Shown here in pieces: positions 1 through 9,519 of a stretch of DNA of 64,000 bases. Origin of the DNA: Corynebacterium freiburgense (GTDB taxonomy: Bacteria; Actinomycetota; Actinomycetes; Mycobacteriales; Mycobacteriaceae); the NCBI RefSeq assembly GCF_030408815.1, contig NZ_CP047355.1:1798001-1862000 (forward strand). Reading direction: 5' to 3'. The first letter of the stretch is position 1; the number at the start of each line of letters is the position of its first letter. Both the position numbers and the translations under genes were made by a program. The notes under the pieces were generated by a model. That model had not been told where the DNA came from. It saw only the letters and a program-made list of their open reading frames with translations, and did no database searches.

Positions 1-131
1 TTACCTAAGGACCGAAACGCCGCCACAGCGGCGCAAACACTACCAATCGCGTCAGCGTCAGGCCGGATATGGCCAATGACCACAATATCCTCAGCCTGTT
101 CGATAATTTTCGTTGCTGCAGCCCACTGCAT
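1..131 (-). CDS. nrnA: DHH-family phosphoesterase (NrnA-like), N-terminal fragment
   Basis: Only the first 43 codons lie inside the window; the gene runs off the left edge. The start ATG is at 131-129, seven bases after the rbfA stop codon. The translated start contains VVIGHIRPDADAIGS, the first metal-binding motif of DHH/DHHA1 phosphoesterases of the NrnA type (bifunctional nanoRNase and pAp phosphatase). This family lies directly downstream of rbfA in corynebacteria and mycobacteria, so position and motif agree. It is probably co-transcribed with the rbfA copy at 139-579. The NrnA-type function is inferred from the family; the catalytic DHH motif itself lies outside the window. Confidence 0.8.
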   Translation of the reverse strand, partial: MQWAAATKIIEQAEDIVVIGHIRPDADAIGSVCAAVAAFRSLG

Positions 132-138
132 GCTTAAA

Positions 139-579
139 CTAATCCTCCGCTTGATTGTGCTTGTATGGATCGGCATCACCGGCGGGCTTCGCATGCTCCG
201 CAAGTTTACGGAGCTCCTCATCTCGTGTCCGGGCCCTTGCCAGTAATGCTTCCATATGTGCAGATGCCTCTGGAACAGTATCAAGCTCGAAACTTAACGT
301 CGGGGTAAAACGAACTTCTAGTTGATCGCCTACAATTTTTCGAAGTTGCCCCTTAGCACGCTCCAATGCCTCAGCAGCTTGCTCGAGATTTGGCTCCGCA
401 TCTATAGTAACGCCGCGAACCGTGTAATACACCGTTGCATCATGCAGGTCCCCCGTCACCTTGCAATCCGTAATTGTCACAAGTTCTAAACGACGGTCCT
501 TCACTTCAAGCTCGATCGCATTCGCAACAATAGTAAGAATGCGCTTCGCCATACGAGCAGCGCGTGCATGGTCAACCAT
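139..579 (-). CDS. rbfA: ribosome-binding factor A, copy 1
   Basis: RbfA binds the 30S subunit and helps mature the 5' end of 16S rRNA. The 146-residue product starts [14 protein letters not shown] and carries the KH-like fold sequence of the family ([37 protein letters not shown]). A 15-codon upstream extension is open, but the ATG at 579 is preceded by a GGAGG ribosome site and matches the family start. The gene sits just upstream of nrnA, the usual place for rbfA. A second rbfA at 3239-3688 differs at about 17 of the first 140 residues (counted by eye) and at many silent sites, so the two are old paralogues or one is horizontally acquired. The tail (PYKHNQAED) also differs. Confidence 0.93.
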   Translation of the reverse strand: MVDHARAARMAKRILTIVANAIELEVKDRRLELVTITDCKVTGDLHDATVYYTVRGVTIDAEPNLEQAAEALERAKGQLRKIVGDQLEVRFTPTLSFELDTVPEASAHMEALLARARTRDEELRKLAEHAKPAGDADPYKHNQAED

Positions 580-613
580 GACGGACCTCCGGAAATAGAA
601 ACTCAACGTAATA

Positions 614-642
614 TACCCGAACATCTTACATACTGGTAGTTT
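614..642 (-). promoter_or_regulatory. probable rbfA promoter (copy 1)
   Basis: A stretch of about 29 bases here is nearly identical to 3723-3751 upstream of the other rbfA copy, although the leader between it and the start codon has diverged. On the minus strand it contains TAAGAT (623-628), a plausible -10 hexamer, about 45 bases before the ATG. Conservation between the two paralogues is the main evidence; transcription was not shown. Confidence 0.5.
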
Positions 643-813
643 TCACTTGGCCCCACAACCAAACAAACAAATCTGAAACTGCTATTGTCTCGGTTACGCC
701 CGGACGCGCAATTACAGTACTCAGCATTCCACTGCAATTACTTTTATAGTTAAAAATACGCAATGATTGGCAATATTCCAGTGGTTACACCCATTCTATG
801 AAACTCCCATCCG

Positions 814-996
814 CTATGCCTCCGCCTGTTTGCTAGCCTGTTTAGCACTTGCCCCACCAACCATAAAGGAGATTAATTCAATAGCTTCTCCCATCGGCTC
901 GAAACCCAAAACCTCTACTAGAACCGACAAGACCCGAAGATAAATTAAAGCGCACTCAAAAACAAGCATTAGGTAAAACGGCCCAACTTTTCCCAC
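814..996 (-). CDS. possible small hydrophobic protein (60 aa), doubtful
   Basis: An open frame of 60 codons with a GTG start encodes one hydrophobic segment (FYLMLVFECALIYLRVLSVL) and a short polar tail (SAKQASKQAEA). I see no good ribosome site before the GTG. The hydrophobic stretch faintly resembles the last membrane segment of DUF4282 proteins, so it may be a truncated remnant. It lies in the accessory patch between the two rbfA copies. Function unknown; it may not be a gene. Confidence 0.2.
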   Translation of the reverse strand: MGKVGPFYLMLVFECALIYLRVLSVLVEVLGFEPMGEAIELISFMVGGASAKQASKQAEA

Positions 997-1054
997 CTAG
1001 CACTTTCAGATCCGATCTAGAAATTCAAAGCATTCATACACAAAAGCCAAATAA

Positions 1055-1516
1055 TTAATTTTCCATATTATGCTTCAACGCTAGTTTTTGAGCAATGAGT
1101 ACCAATAATCCATGATCTGCAATTAATAAGCTGGGAGATTCTTCTACTGGAATAAAACGGAAGTTCGCAATCATAGCAGCATTGCCCTGATTGGCAGTAT
1201 CAACATTGGTCCAAGCGAGTTTCCAATGAAGATCTGATTTAATCCAAAAAAAGTTACGTAGATGAGTTTCATCTTTAAATTTACCCATGTCATATAAATA
1301 CTGCCCTAAATACATCATTGGTGCATTAAGTATCAGTCCAGACTCTTCGTAGAGTTCACGGCGCGCGCACTCCTCTAGTTTTTCGCCAGGTTCGCGCGTG
1401 CCTGCTGGAACCTGCAAACCAGCGTTTGGAAAATGCTTTTGAGTAAAACTAAGGACATGTGTCAGTGAACGATCAAAGACATAAATAAAAACTTTTTCAT
1501 AATCGTAATTTGTCAT
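1055..1516 (-). CDS. Nudix hydrolase
   Basis: The 153-residue protein carries a complete Nudix box at about residues 39-61 (GTREPGEKLEECARRELYEE followed by SGL), with the spacing G-x5-E-x7-R-E-L-x-E-E-x-G. Nudix enzymes hydrolyse nucleoside diphosphates linked to another moiety using a divalent metal held by the glutamates; the substrate cannot be told from sequence. I chose the ATG at 1516 (MTNYDYEKVF), preceded by a GAGAG-type site, over a start five codons upstream. It stands alone between the two rbfA copies, with AT-rich non-coding DNA on both sides, which suggests acquired DNA. No pathway partner is adjacent. Confidence 0.85.
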   Translation of the reverse strand: MTNYDYEKVFIYVFDRSLTHVLSFTQKHFPNAGLQVPAGTREPGEKLEECARRELYEESGLILNAPMMYLGQYLYDMGKFKDETHLRNFFWIKSDLHWKLAWTNVDTANQGNAAMIANFRFIPVEESPSLLIADHGLLVLIAQKLALKHNMEN

Positions 1517-1531
1517 TTTTCTATCTCTCAC

Positions 1532-2390
1532 TTTTCAATACATTAAAATCCGTCAACGGAACACTTCTAAAATTCCAACAAATCAGCCTTCATCAACAAT
1601 CGCTCCCCAAATCGTCCACGCAAAATTCAATGATGTAGCCATCACAATTTTATGGCAGTTATACCACTAACTGCTCTAGTTGGAACCTTTTTTACCACCT
1701 CCATAAAGCCCGAATCGACCCCCAAGGCAATAATATTTAAATAGTAAGACTATATTTTATTCGTTTCTTTACTTCAATTTGTTTTAAATTACTATGACCT
1801 ACTCAAATCGGCTTTTATCCAAAAATGCCGAAGATGACAAAGGATTTTGCAGGTTTTGCATTGCGAGTCTGCGACAAAACAACACAACAAAATCTTGTAC
1901 CATTCACACTACTACTCACAAACGTTCAATTAATAAGTTCATTATTCTTGCCAATGAGTTCGAAGCCACTGCTTATACGCATCGTTGCCTTCGAAAGTAT
2001 TGGGGCTTACTCACAGTTTGCCGTACACCCCAATCTACTGTAGTACCCCACTTCTACAGCGCATCATTGCCCAAACGTTTAGTGTCTCCCTGCCCCCTCA
2101 ACGATCGAGAAATTTACTCCTACACACCAACTGCCGATTACCCTCAAATCAGCAATTTACACAATACGGCGCCAGACAGTTCATTATTCTTCTACAAAAA
2201 CCTGAATAGTTTTCTTCCTAGATCACTGAGTCAACACTAGGAAATGTCCGACCCGAGAGATTATCAATCTTGCCAGTAATATAGTCTCGTGCGCTATACG
2301 TATCAATACCCACTGAAATATTGGACTGCCAACAGCTTGGGGTAACACTGGGTCAGCATCTTCTACAGTGACTCTTTGCCCAGATCCTTC
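1532..2390. other. non-coding accessory DNA, no gene recognised
   Basis: This AT-rich stretch between the Nudix gene and the esterase remnant holds several short open frames on the plus strand (for example 1794-2240), but none has a ribosome site, a recognisable domain or protein-like composition. Faint protein-like fragments on the minus strand (for example NTFEGNDAYKQWLRTHWQE near 1955-2015) hint at decayed genes, but I cannot assign them. Confidence 0.4.
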
Positions 2391-2399
2391 ATGTTCCCC

Positions 2400-3070
2400 C
2401 GAACCACTTTGCCGCGCGTCATTAATACAATGCTCGACTTGTTTGACCGCTTTTTACCGAACGCACCTATGTCCCGTCACTATCGCTACATCACCATTGG
2501 CGTACTTGGATACACGTTGATGCTGCAAAGCGGTTCTGGAAATACCAGTAAAACCGATGTCAGCAACCTATCACAACAAGCTTGTTGCTGACGTGTTCCA
2601 CTCCACTCGTAATTACGCGATAACCAACTTGAATCACACAGAAACTGGTTTCACTAGCGCACAAAAAGAACGTCTTCATCTTCTGACGAAATGTGGGTAC
2701 CAAAAGGTTTTTGAGAAAGCCGTTGGGGGCATGCTTTTCTAAACCCCTAGTGCAAATTACCGTGTCCTTCTGGTTCGTTTCGCAGGCCTGCCGAGTATCT
2801 TATCTCTTCTATAAACCCGACTTACTTCAATTTGGTGCGAAAGTTTCGATGGAATCCAACTTCGAACCAGACTAGATAATAGTTGACGATACAAGGTCAA
2901 CAAGACGAACACTTGTTCCTGGTGGGCGAGAGCAATGTATTAGTTTGTTGTCCTAAACGCCAGTTCAAAACATCCTGCGCAATAGGAATCACCAAAAGTT
3001 GTAGTATCGCGAACATATGGCTCAAACCGTACAACTCCGCCCACCCGAGCACTATCCCCTAGTACAAAAC
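2400..3070 (-). pseudogene. decayed SGNH/GDSL-type secreted esterase remnant
   Basis: No intact reading frame spans this region, but minus-strand fragments in different frames carry hallmarks of the SGNH/GDSL hydrolase family in the expected order. VRDTTTFGDSYCAG (near 2973-3010) matches the block I nucleophile motif GDSY-AG. VSKYANGDVAIVTGHRC (near 2461-2515) resembles the later region leading to a GHR-C sequence of actinobacterial GDSL esterases. In-frame stops and frame changes lie between and after them. I read this as a gene inactivated by several mutations. The boundaries are approximate. The neighbouring Nudix gene and rbfA duplication support a degrading insertion here. Confidence 0.4.
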
Positions 3071-3238
3071 AATGAAAACACAAGTGTAAACCCACAGCTC
3101 AATACGTCAAGAGCTAGGTTAATCACAAGACCAAGACATCAGTTGGGGCAGCTGATTGGGTTTCCCTGCTAACCATCAAAGAATCCTCAAACAGCCTCGA
3201 CAGATCTACAATCCTTGCAATACCTCTAACACATAAAC

Positions 3239-3688
3239 CTATTCATCATCACGGTCTTCAGATCCATGCTTATAAGGATCTGCCTCACCCGCAGGGGTTG
3301 CGTTTGCAGCCAGTTTCCGTAGTTCTTCATCACGCGCCCGCGCCTTAGCCAGAAGGGCTTCCATATGCGCTGAGGCTTCCGGAACTGTATCAACTTCAAA
3401 TGTCAGGGTTGGGGTAAACCGCACACCTAATTGATCTCCTACGATTTTGCGGAGTTGCCCCTTGGCGCGTTTTAGCGCTTCAGCGGCAGCATCCATATCT
3501 GGCTCCGCATCAACGGTGACCCCACGAACGGTATAGAACACCGTGGCGTCGTGAAGATCGCCGGTGACTTTGCAATCCGTAATGGTCACATATTCTAAGC
3601 GGCGGTCCTTTACCTCCAGTTCGATCGCATTGGCAACGATCGTTAAAATGCGCTTTGCCATTCGCGCTGCACGTGCATGATCAACCAT
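3239..3688 (-). CDS. rbfA: ribosome-binding factor A, copy 2
   Basis: A second complete RbfA of 149 residues ([14 protein letters not shown] ... [12 protein letters not shown]). All conserved family segments are present, so both copies look functional. The ATG at 3688 follows a GGAGGGTTCGTC-type ribosome site. This copy is nearer infB, separated from it only by the PAP2 gene, and has its own upstream promoter-like block (3723-3751) shared with copy 1. Since corynebacteria normally have one rbfA between infB and nrnA, the arrangement suggests duplication, or insertion of foreign DNA carrying its own rbfA. Which copy is ancestral cannot be decided here. Possible consequences are dosage or condition-specific 30S maturation (inference). 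Confidence 0.93.
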   Translation of the reverse strand: MVDHARAARMAKRILTIVANAIELEVKDRRLEYVTITDCKVTGDLHDATVFYTVRGVTVDAEPDMDAAAEALKRAKGQLRKIVGDQLGVRFTPTLTFEVDTVPEASAHMEALLAKARARDEELRKLAANATPAGEADPYKHGSEDRDDE

Positions 3689-3722
3689 GACGAACCCTCC
3701 AGCTTAGAAAACTTTCTCAATG

Positions 3723-3751
3723 TACCCGACCATCTTACATCCTGGTAGTTT
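3723..3751 (-). promoter_or_regulatory. probable rbfA promoter (copy 2)
   Basis: This block matches 614-642 at nearly every base, including the minus-strand TAAGAT hexamer (3732-3737). It overlaps the last codon of the PAP2 gene, so copy 2 can be transcribed independently of the gene before it. Activity is inferred from conservation. Confidence 0.5.
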
Positions 3752-4400
3752 ATCCACGCCGAGCGTCTGCCACCGCCCGGGTAACCATCCAACTCAATGC
3801 CAATGATGTGCCCGCTCCCACCAAAAAACCACTGGCCACATCCGTAAACCAATGCACACCCAAATACAACCGTGATGCCGCAATTGCAGCCACAAATGCC
3901 GCACCCAATATCCATGTAATAAGCCGAATCCTACGGCTACGCACAATTGCCCCAATAATTAAAATTATTGAAACCCCAAATGCGGCCGCTGCCGTTGTAT
4001 GACCTGAAGGAAAACTAAAATCATGTTCAGTGGTTAATTGCGTAATCAGAGGTGGGCGTTCTCGCCGTACAAAGTACTTTAAAGAGTGAGTAATTGCCGA
4101 CGCCCCCGCCACACACGCCACCACATACCCTCCAAGCCAACGGCTCTGGGTAGCCCACCACACAAAAGCACCTAGAAACACTGCCAATAATGTTGCGTAC
4201 AGCGGGTTTAATAATAGAGTGATTCCCCGCATTACCACCGTTGTCACCGGATCGCGGGATTCAATAAATTCTTCTAAAACTCGATTATCCCCATGCACCA
4301 CTAATTCCCAGTGCACCAGCATTCCCACGCTGGCAGCCACCAATACCGCAAGTATCCCCACAATTGCGCGAGTTCGATCCGAAAACCTTTCAGTAATCAT
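3750..4400 (-). CDS. PAP2-superfamily membrane phosphatase
   Basis: The 216-residue membrane protein has the three phosphatase motifs of the PAP2 superfamily: K-x6-RP (KYFVRRERP, residues 108-116), PSGH (131-134) and SR-x5-H-x3-D (SRLYLGVHWFTD, 176-187). Several hydrophobic segments surround them. Members dephosphorylate lipid phosphates such as phosphatidic acid, undecaprenyl pyrophosphate or polyprenyl phosphates at the membrane; the exact substrate is not predictable. It lies between the infB terminator and an rbfA copy. A TAGCCT hexamer (minus strand, 4407-4412) six bases before the ATG suggests a leaderless transcript. It separates rbfA from the infB operon, an insertion relative to the usual infB-rbfA junction (family knowledge). 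Confidence 0.88.
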   Translation of the reverse strand: MITERFSDRTRAIVGILAVLVAASVGMLVHWELVVHGDNRVLEEFIESRDPVTTVVMRGITLLLNPLYATLLAVFLGAFVWWATQSRWLGGYVVACVAGASAITHSLKYFVRRERPPLITQLTTEHDFSFPSGHTTAAAAFGVSIILIIGAIVRSRRIRLITWILGAAFVAAIAASRLYLGVHWFTDVASGFLVGAGTSLALSWMVTRAVADARRG

Positions 4401-4457
4401 TTATCCAGGCTACGGCATCGTCCCGCAGATGACGTTAACCAGCTTCTAAAAATACTC

Positions 4458-4499
4458 AAAACCCCCATCACCTTCTTTCGGAAAAGGAAATGGGGGTTT
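4458..4499 (-). terminator. rho-independent terminator after infB
   Basis: A 10-bp perfect stem AAACCCCCAT / ATGGGGGTTT (4458-4467 and 4490-4499), with a further CCTT/AAGG pairing inside the loop, lies 15 bases past the infB stop. On the minus strand it ends in GGGGGTTT followed by a T-containing tract. It should end the rimP-nusA-ylxR-infB transcript. Confidence 0.85.
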
Positions 4500-4513
4500 C
4501 AAACTAGGGTATG

Positions 4514-7420
4514 TTAGCTACGCGGCACTTCAACCAGTTCATAGACTTCGATAATGTCATCGACCTGGATATCTGGGTAGGAAAGCACCATACCGCATTC
4601 ATAACCAGCGGCTACCTCGGTAACATCGTCCTTTTCACGGCGCAACGAATCAATATTCGCTTTTTCTGCAACCACATTGCCGTCACGTACCAAACGTACT
4701 GTGGCATTACGGCGCACCTTACCGGATTCGACCATGCAACCTGCGATAAGACCAACAGCAGAAGCTTTAAAGATCGCACGGATTTCAGCACGACCAACTT
4801 CACGCTCTTCGTAGATAGGCTTAAGCATACCGCGAAGTGCAGATTCGATATCTTCAATAGCACGGTAAATCACCGAGTAGTAGCGAATCTCCACGCCTTC
4901 CGCATTGGCTTCTTCTGTTGCTTTTCCTTCAGAACGAACATTGAAACCAATAATGACGGCGTCAGAAGCAGCAGCCAAGGAAACGTTGGTTTGGGTTACC
5001 GCACCAACACCACGGTCAATAATATTGAGCGCTACTTCATCATCGATTTGGATCTTGAGCAGTGCTTCTTCCAGCGCTTCGACGGAACCAGCATTATCAC
5101 CCTTCAGAATAAGGTTCAAGGTGCTGGTTTCCTTAAGCACTGCATCCAGGTCTTCGAGAGATACACGCTTACGGTTCTTTGCGGCCATAGCATTACGCTT
5201 ACGGGCATTGCGCTTATCCGCAATTTGGCGTGCAACACGGTCATCTTCAACAACCAGAAGGTTATCGCCAGCGCCTGGGACACTGCTTAAGCCCTGTACC
5301 TGCACTGGGCGCGATGGACCGGCTTCTTCTACGTCATTGCCGTATTCATCGACCATGCGGCGTACACGACCATGCGCATCACCAGCAACAATCGAGTCAC
5401 CCACACGCAAAGTACCGCGCTGAACGATTACCGTAGCAACCGGACCGCGACCACGGTCAAGATGAGCTTCAATTGCTACACCTTGGGCGTCCATGTCTGG
5501 GTTCGCAAGCAGCTCCAGTGAAGCATCTGCGGTGAGCAGGACGGCTTCGAGAAGCTTTTCAATATTAAGCCCTTGCTTTGCCGAAATATCTACGAACATA
5601 GTGTCGCCACCATATTCTTCTGGCACAAGACCATACTCAGTGAGTTGGCCACGAATCTTGTCTGGTTGCGCGCCTTCTTTGTCAATCTTGTTTACGGCTA
5701 CCACGATTGGAACTTCAGCAGCTTTCGCGTGGTTGATGGCTTCAACCGTCTGCGGCATAACCCCATCATCGGCGGCGACCACAAGGATCGCAATATCGGT
5801 AGATTTCGCACCACGGGCACGCATCGCGGTAAACGCCTCATGGCCTGGGGTATCAAGGAAGGTTACTAGGCGCCGTTCGCCATCGATATGTACCGGTACC
5901 TGATACGCACCAATACCCTGCGTAATGCCGCCGGCCTCGCCCGAACCAACATTGGTTTTACGGATCGTATCCAGCAAACGGGTCTTACCATGATCGACGT
6001 GACCCATCACAGTAACAACTGGCGGACGCTTTTCTAGTGCATCTTCATCGCCTTCATCTTCACCGAATTGGAGGTCGAAGCTTTCCAGGAGTTCACGGTC
6101 TTCGTCTTCTGGGGAAACAACCTCAACTTGGTAGTTCATTTCATCACCGAGCAGCATCAATGTTTCATCAGAAACGGATGCGGTCGCGGTAACCATTTCA
6201 CCAAGGTTAAACAGCGCCTGTACCAGTGCAGCTGCTTCGGCGCCGATCTTATCGGCGAAATCGGACAAGGATGCGCCACGAGCCAAACGCAGAGTTGCAC
6301 CGCCGCCATCGGGAAGACGCACGCCACCAATAACGTTTGGTGCCTGCATTGCCTCGTACTCATTGCGCTTTTGCCGCTTCGACTTACGGCCCTTGCGTGG
6401 AGCACCACCTGGACGCCCAAAGGCACCTGCGGTTCCACCACGACGCCCGCCACGGCCACCGCCGCCACCAGCACCACCGGGTCCATTAGGTCCGCCACCG
6501 CGACCAAAGCTCGCGCCACCGCCGCCGCCACGGCCACGGCCACCACCAGAGCCTTGAGCTTTAGCTGGCATTTGGCCAGGGTTTGGGTGGTTCGGCATCA
6601 TTGCTGGGGTTGGACGACGTCCGCCGCCACCAGCACTAGGCTTCGATCCGCCTTGTTGACGAGAACCGCCACCAGTACGCTGACCGCCCCCCTGTGGGCG
6701 TGATCCTCCGCCTGGGCGAGGACCACCGCCTGGGCGAGGCCCTCCCCCTGGACGAGGTGCTGGCGCAGCAGACGAAGACGTTGAAAATGGGTTGTTTGCC
6801 ACACGTGGCACACGACCACCTGGCTTTGGACCTGGCTTGGCCATTGGGCGTGGCATTCCAGCAGGCTTCGGGCCATCGCTAGCACCTGGTTTTGGTGCGC
6901 CTGGCTTCGGGGCACCTGGTTTTGGAGCTGCGGGCTTTGGTGCGCCCGGCTTTGCAGCACCTGGTTTTGGTGCACTTGGTTTTGGAGCTGCGGGTTTTGG
7001 TGCGCCTGGCTTCGGGGCACCTGGTTTTGGCGCAGCAGCGCCTGGCTTCGGGACAGCAGGCTTTACAGCACTAGGCTTTGGAGCTGCGGGTTTTGGTGCG
7101 CCTGGCTTCGGGGCACCTGGTTTTGGCGCAGCTGATTTTGTAGTGTTTGGCTTCGGCGCCGCAGGCTTCGCAGCTGCTTTCGCTTCTCCTGGTTTCGGAG
7201 CGGCTGGCTTCGGCGCAGCTTTCGCTTTTGGTTTTTCTTCAGTTTGGTCGCCACCTTGTTTGGCAGCGTAATGTTGCTCCATCTTCTTTACCACTGGGGG
7301 CTCAATAGTAGAGGAAGCAGTTTTTACGAACTCGCCTTGCTCTTTCAGCGTAGCGAGAAGCTCTTTGCTGGTTACACCGAGCTTCTTTGCAAGCTCATGT
7401 ACACGTAGCTTTCCGGGCAC
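4514..7420 (-). CDS. infB: translation initiation factor IF-2
   Basis: IF-2 is the GTPase that places initiator fMet-tRNA on the 30S subunit and promotes 50S joining. The 968-residue protein has an N-terminal IF2_N domain ([20 protein letters not shown]), a very long Lys/Pro/Ala then Gly/Arg-rich linker (about residues 70-330), and a second IF2_N-like segment. The G domain follows, with GHVDHGKT near residue 470, DTPGHE, and NKID near 577, then the C-terminal tRNA-binding domains. I chose the GTG at 7420, which has AAGGAG four bases upstream and gives the family start [10 protein letters not shown], over an in-frame ATG at 7462. It is the last gene of the rimP-nusA-ylxR-infB operon and is followed by a strong terminator. 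Confidence 0.97.
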   Translation of the reverse strand: MPGKLRVHELAKKLGVTSKELLATLKEQGEFVKTASSTIEPPVVKKMEQHYAAKQGGDQTEEKPKAKAAPKPAAPKPGEAKAAAKPAAPKPNTTKSAAPKPGAPKPGAPKPAAPKPSAVKPAVPKPGAAAPKPGAPKPGAPKPAAPKPSAPKPGAAKPGAPKPAAPKPGAPKPGAPKPGASDGPKPAGMPRPMAKPGPKPGGRVPRVANNPFSTSSSAAPAPRPGGGPRPGGGPRPGGGSRPQGGGQRTGGGSRQQGGSKPSAGGGGRRPTPAMMPNHPNPGQMPAKAQGSGGGRGRGGGGGASFGRGGGPNGPGGAGGGGGRGGRRGGTAGAFGRPGGAPRKGRKSKRQKRNEYEAMQAPNVIGGVRLPDGGGATLRLARGASLSDFADKIGAEAAALVQALFNLGEMVTATASVSDETLMLLGDEMNYQVEVVSPEDEDRELLESFDLQFGEDEGDEDALEKRPPVVTVMGHVDHGKTRLLDTIRKTNVGSGEAGGITQGIGAYQVPVHIDGERRLVTFLDTPGHEAFTAMRARGAKSTDIAILVVAADDGVMPQTVEAINHAKAAEVPIVVAVNKIDKEGAQPDKIRGQLTEYGLVPEEYGGDTMFVDISAKQGLNIEKLLEAVLLTADASLELLANPDMDAQGVAIEAHLDRGRGPVATVIVQRGTLRVGDSIVAGDAHGRVRRMVDEYGNDVEEAGPSRPVQVQGLSSVPGAGDNLLVVEDDRVARQIADKRNARKRNAMAAKNRKRVSLEDLDAVLKETSTLNLILKGDNAGSVEALEEALLKIQIDDEVALNIIDRGVGAVTQTNVSLAAASDAVIIGFNVRSEGKATEEANAEGVEIRYYSVIYRAIEDIESALRGMLKPIYEEREVGRAEIRAIFKASAVGLIAGCMVESGKVRRNATVRLVRDGNVVAEKANIDSLRREKDDVTEVAAGYECGMVLSYPDIQVDDIIEVYELVEVPRS
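6880..7215 (-). repeat. in-gene repeat encoding the KPGAPKP-rich IF-2 linker
   Basis: Near-identical 15- to 30-base units encoding [15 protein letters not shown] and [10 protein letters not shown] are repeated here within infB. The DNA itself is repetitive (for example GGTTTTGG and GCGCCTGGCTTCGGGGCACC recur), so unit number could vary by slippage or unequal recombination. The product is a flexible charged linker before the G domain. Confidence 0.8.
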
Positions 7421-7513
7421 TTTACTCCTTGGGGGTTTTCCGTAGAAGTGAAGGCCCTTCATCTTCTACGGGTTTGCTTTGACGTTCATCGCTGATGCTT
7501 CATCGTAGGCTCA

Positions 7514-7840
7514 TCAGTGTTCGGTCTTTCTTGGTTGTTGTTCGGTGTGACCCGCTAAAAAATCACGAACGGGTCCGACATCCACGGGTGTGGTTGCCCT
7601 TAACGCACGACCAAAAGCACGGCGGCTTTCAGCCAAGTCCAAAGCTTGAAGAGTTGGTGTGATCCACGCACCTCTCCCCGGTAGGCAGCGCCTAGGATCC
7701 GGGATCACCAAGGCAGGAATATGAGGGTCTAGCACCACTCGCAACATGTCAATATCTGGCATGCGTTTTCGAGTAGCAATACAAGTACGGATACGTATAG
7801 GCCGACCAGAAGTTATATGTTGTTCTGGACTACATGCCAT
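7514..7840 (-). CDS. ylxR: YlxR family (DUF448) RNA-binding protein
   Basis: The 108-residue product contains the family motif RTCIATRKRMP with a following LRVV, and LPGRGAWI. YlxR proteins are small basic proteins encoded between nusA and infB in many bacteria, as here. Structural work on the family shows an RNA-binding fold, and members have been linked to RNase P and to transcription effects; the role in this organism is not known. The start ATG at 7838-7840 lies 97 bases past the nusA stop. The Cys in TCIATR is conserved in the family. It is part of the minus-strand operon and 93 bases before the infB GTG. Confidence 0.92.
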   Translation of the reverse strand: MACSPEQHITSGRPIRIRTCIATRKRMPDIDMLRVVLDPHIPALVIPDPRRCLPGRGAWITPTLQALDLAESRRAFGRALRATTPVDVGPVRDFLAGHTEQQPRKTEH

Positions 7841-7937
7841 ACCGCTTTTACGACTCCTCCGTAACCATTGCTGAACTTACCCAAGCTTGGGCCTTATAAG
7901 AGCATACGTCAAATTCTCTCGAACGGCTAATAGGAAC

Positions 7938-8930
7938 CTATTCAGCATCCGAGTGAATATCAATTTTCCAACCCGTTAGCCGCGCCGCTAGACGTGCATT
8001 CTGACCCTCTTTTCCAATGGCCAGAGACAATTGGTAGTCCGGAACAGTCACCTTGGCAATCTGTTGTTCAAGATCTACAACTTCTACTCGCACAACCTTA
8101 GAGGGAGCCAAGGAATTACCCACATATGTGGCTGGATCATCGGAGTAATCAATAATGTCAATTTTTTCCCCATGAAGTTCACGCATCACATTGGATACTC
8201 GCTGCCCGCGGGGACCAATGCAGGCACCTTTGGCATTTAGACCTTTTACGGTTCCACGAACCGCAATCTTTGAACGGTGCCCCGCTTCGCGGGCAATGCT
8301 CATTATTTCCACAGAGCCATCTGCAACTTCTGGAACTTCAAGCTGAAAAAGCTTGCGCACTAGTTCAGGGTGTGTGCGTGAGAGATTGATTTGCACATTT
8401 CGGGGACCTCGGTTGACACCAATGACATAGCTTTTTACGCGGTCACCGTGGCGAAACTTTTCCCCCGGGATTTGTTCAGCTGGCAAAAGGATACCATCTT
8501 GACCTTCGAGTTCAGTACCAAGCTGCACAATAACAATGCCGCGTTCTTTTGCTCGGGCATCTGCTTGCACGACACCAGAAACCACTTCACCTTCATATCC
8601 CACATATGAATCAAAGGCTTTAGTGGCTTCTGCTTCCCGAAGCCGCTTTACAATAGCCTCACGTACGGCTACGGCTCCGATACGACCAAAGCTTTCAGGA
8701 GTGTCATCAAACTCTGACGAAATATTTCCTTCATCATCGATTTCCGTCACAATGACGTTCACGGCACCGGTTTCAGCGTCGATATTGACCCGCGCGCGGG
8801 TATGTTGGTCGCTTCCACGATGTGAGTGGTAAGCGTGAAGCAATGCGCTGGCAATCGTTGTAAGTAGATCCTGGACACTGATGCCCTTGTCCTTTTCTAT
8901 TGCCCGGAGTGCATTGACATCAATGTTCAC
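7938..8930 (-). CDS. nusA: transcription termination/antitermination factor NusA
   Basis: NusA binds RNA polymerase and nascent RNA, promoting pausing, intrinsic termination and rRNA antitermination. The 330-residue protein has the N-terminal polymerase-binding domain, an S1 domain ([12 protein letters not shown] onward) and two KH domains, the first with [11 protein letters not shown] and the second with [19 protein letters not shown]. It lacks the C-terminal acidic repeats of E. coli NusA, as is normal in actinobacteria. I chose the GTG at 8930, which overlaps the rimP stop (GTGA), has AGGA just upstream and gives the family start [12 protein letters not shown]. An upstream ATG at 8948 is open but less likely. 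Translation is probably coupled to rimP. Confidence 0.96.
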   Translation of the reverse strand: MNIDVNALRAIEKDKGISVQDLLTTIASALLHAYHSHRGSDQHTRARVNIDAETGAVNVIVTEIDDEGNISSEFDDTPESFGRIGAVAVREAIVKRLREAEATKAFDSYVGYEGEVVSGVVQADARAKERGIVIVQLGTELEGQDGILLPAEQIPGEKFRHGDRVKSYVIGVNRGPRNVQINLSRTHPELVRKLFQLEVPEVADGSVEIMSIAREAGHRSKIAVRGTVKGLNAKGACIGPRGQRVSNVMRELHGEKIDIIDYSDDPATYVGNSLAPSKVVRVEVVDLEQQIAKVTVPDYQLSLAIGKEGQNARLAARLTGWKIDIHSDAE

Positions 8931-9484
8931 TTGTGTTCCTCTCGCCATGCAAGGCTATCGTCGTATGTGGATTCAGCAAGCTGGCGTTCAGCCGCTGGTA
9001 TTTCTGCGAACTCTACTTCTACCACTGCTTTCGGATAAGCAGCTAATTCAACCGCTTGGATGTCCAGCTTCTTTCCATTTCGGGTGATAAGTATCACGTG
9101 GTCACCGTTTGTGTTAAGAGCGCCGATACGCCCGCGAATCGTGGCTCCCGCGGCGTCGGTAAGCGCCACTAGCCTACCCACATTACGCCGCCAATGGCGC
9201 GGCAAAGTTAGCGGATGATCAACCCCAGGGGTGGAAACTTCCAGGGTATAGCCCGCCCCAAACGAAACCTGCCCGGCTTCCTCCGCGGTGTCAAGAACCA
9301 AACTAATCTCGTTCGATAACGCCTCTAGGGTGTCTAAATCTGGGTGTGTATCCGAATCCACCGCAATAGCCACCACGGATTTCGAACCAGCCCGATTTAC
9401 ACGAATCCGCTCCACATCCATGCCATGCGACACCACAACCGGTTCAATAAGGACTTTTAACGTTTCAGGGGTAGGAAAAGCCAT
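8927..9484 (-). CDS. rimP: ribosome maturation factor RimP
   Basis: RimP assists 30S subunit assembly. The 185-residue protein has the two expected domains: an N-terminal alpha/beta domain ([21 protein letters not shown]) with [15 protein letters not shown], then a C-terminal Sm-like barrel. It heads the rimP-nusA-ylxR-infB operon and overlaps nusA by four bases. Its start is only 35 bases from the divergent lipoprotein gene start at 9520, so both promoters must be packed into or around that gap. The extended C-terminal tail (SLAWREEHK) is poorly conserved in the family. Confidence 0.95.
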   Translation of the reverse strand: MAFPTPETLKVLIEPVVVSHGMDVERIRVNRAGSKSVVAIAVDSDTHPDLDTLEALSNEISLVLDTAEEAGQVSFGAGYTLEVSTPGVDHPLTLPRHWRRNVGRLVALTDAAGATIRGRIGALNTNGDHVILITRNGKKLDIQAVELAAYPKAVVEVEFAEIPAAERQLAESTYDDSLAWREEHK

Positions 9485-9505
9485 AGCGAAAAGCTTAGCG
9501 CGAGG

Positions 9506-9511
9506 TAGACT
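9506..9511 (+). promoter_or_regulatory. -10 hexamer (TAGACT) for a leaderless lipoprotein transcript
   Basis: TAGACT lies eight bases before the GTG start of the lipoprotein gene, and no ribosome site is present in between. This spacing fits transcription starting at or next to the start codon, a pattern common in corynebacteria. Confidence 0.5.
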
Positions 9512-9519
9512 CTGGCGAT

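Noticed and set aside
1794..2240. Plus-strand open frame of 148 codons
   Set aside because: No ribosome site, no domain, composition like random AT-rich DNA, and overlapping frames of similar quality are present.
4905..7271. Long plus-strand and alternative-frame open frames across infB, some Pro/Gly/Arg-rich
   Set aside because: They are antisense or frame-shifted shadows of the repetitive infB linker; they lack ribosome sites and protein-like composition.
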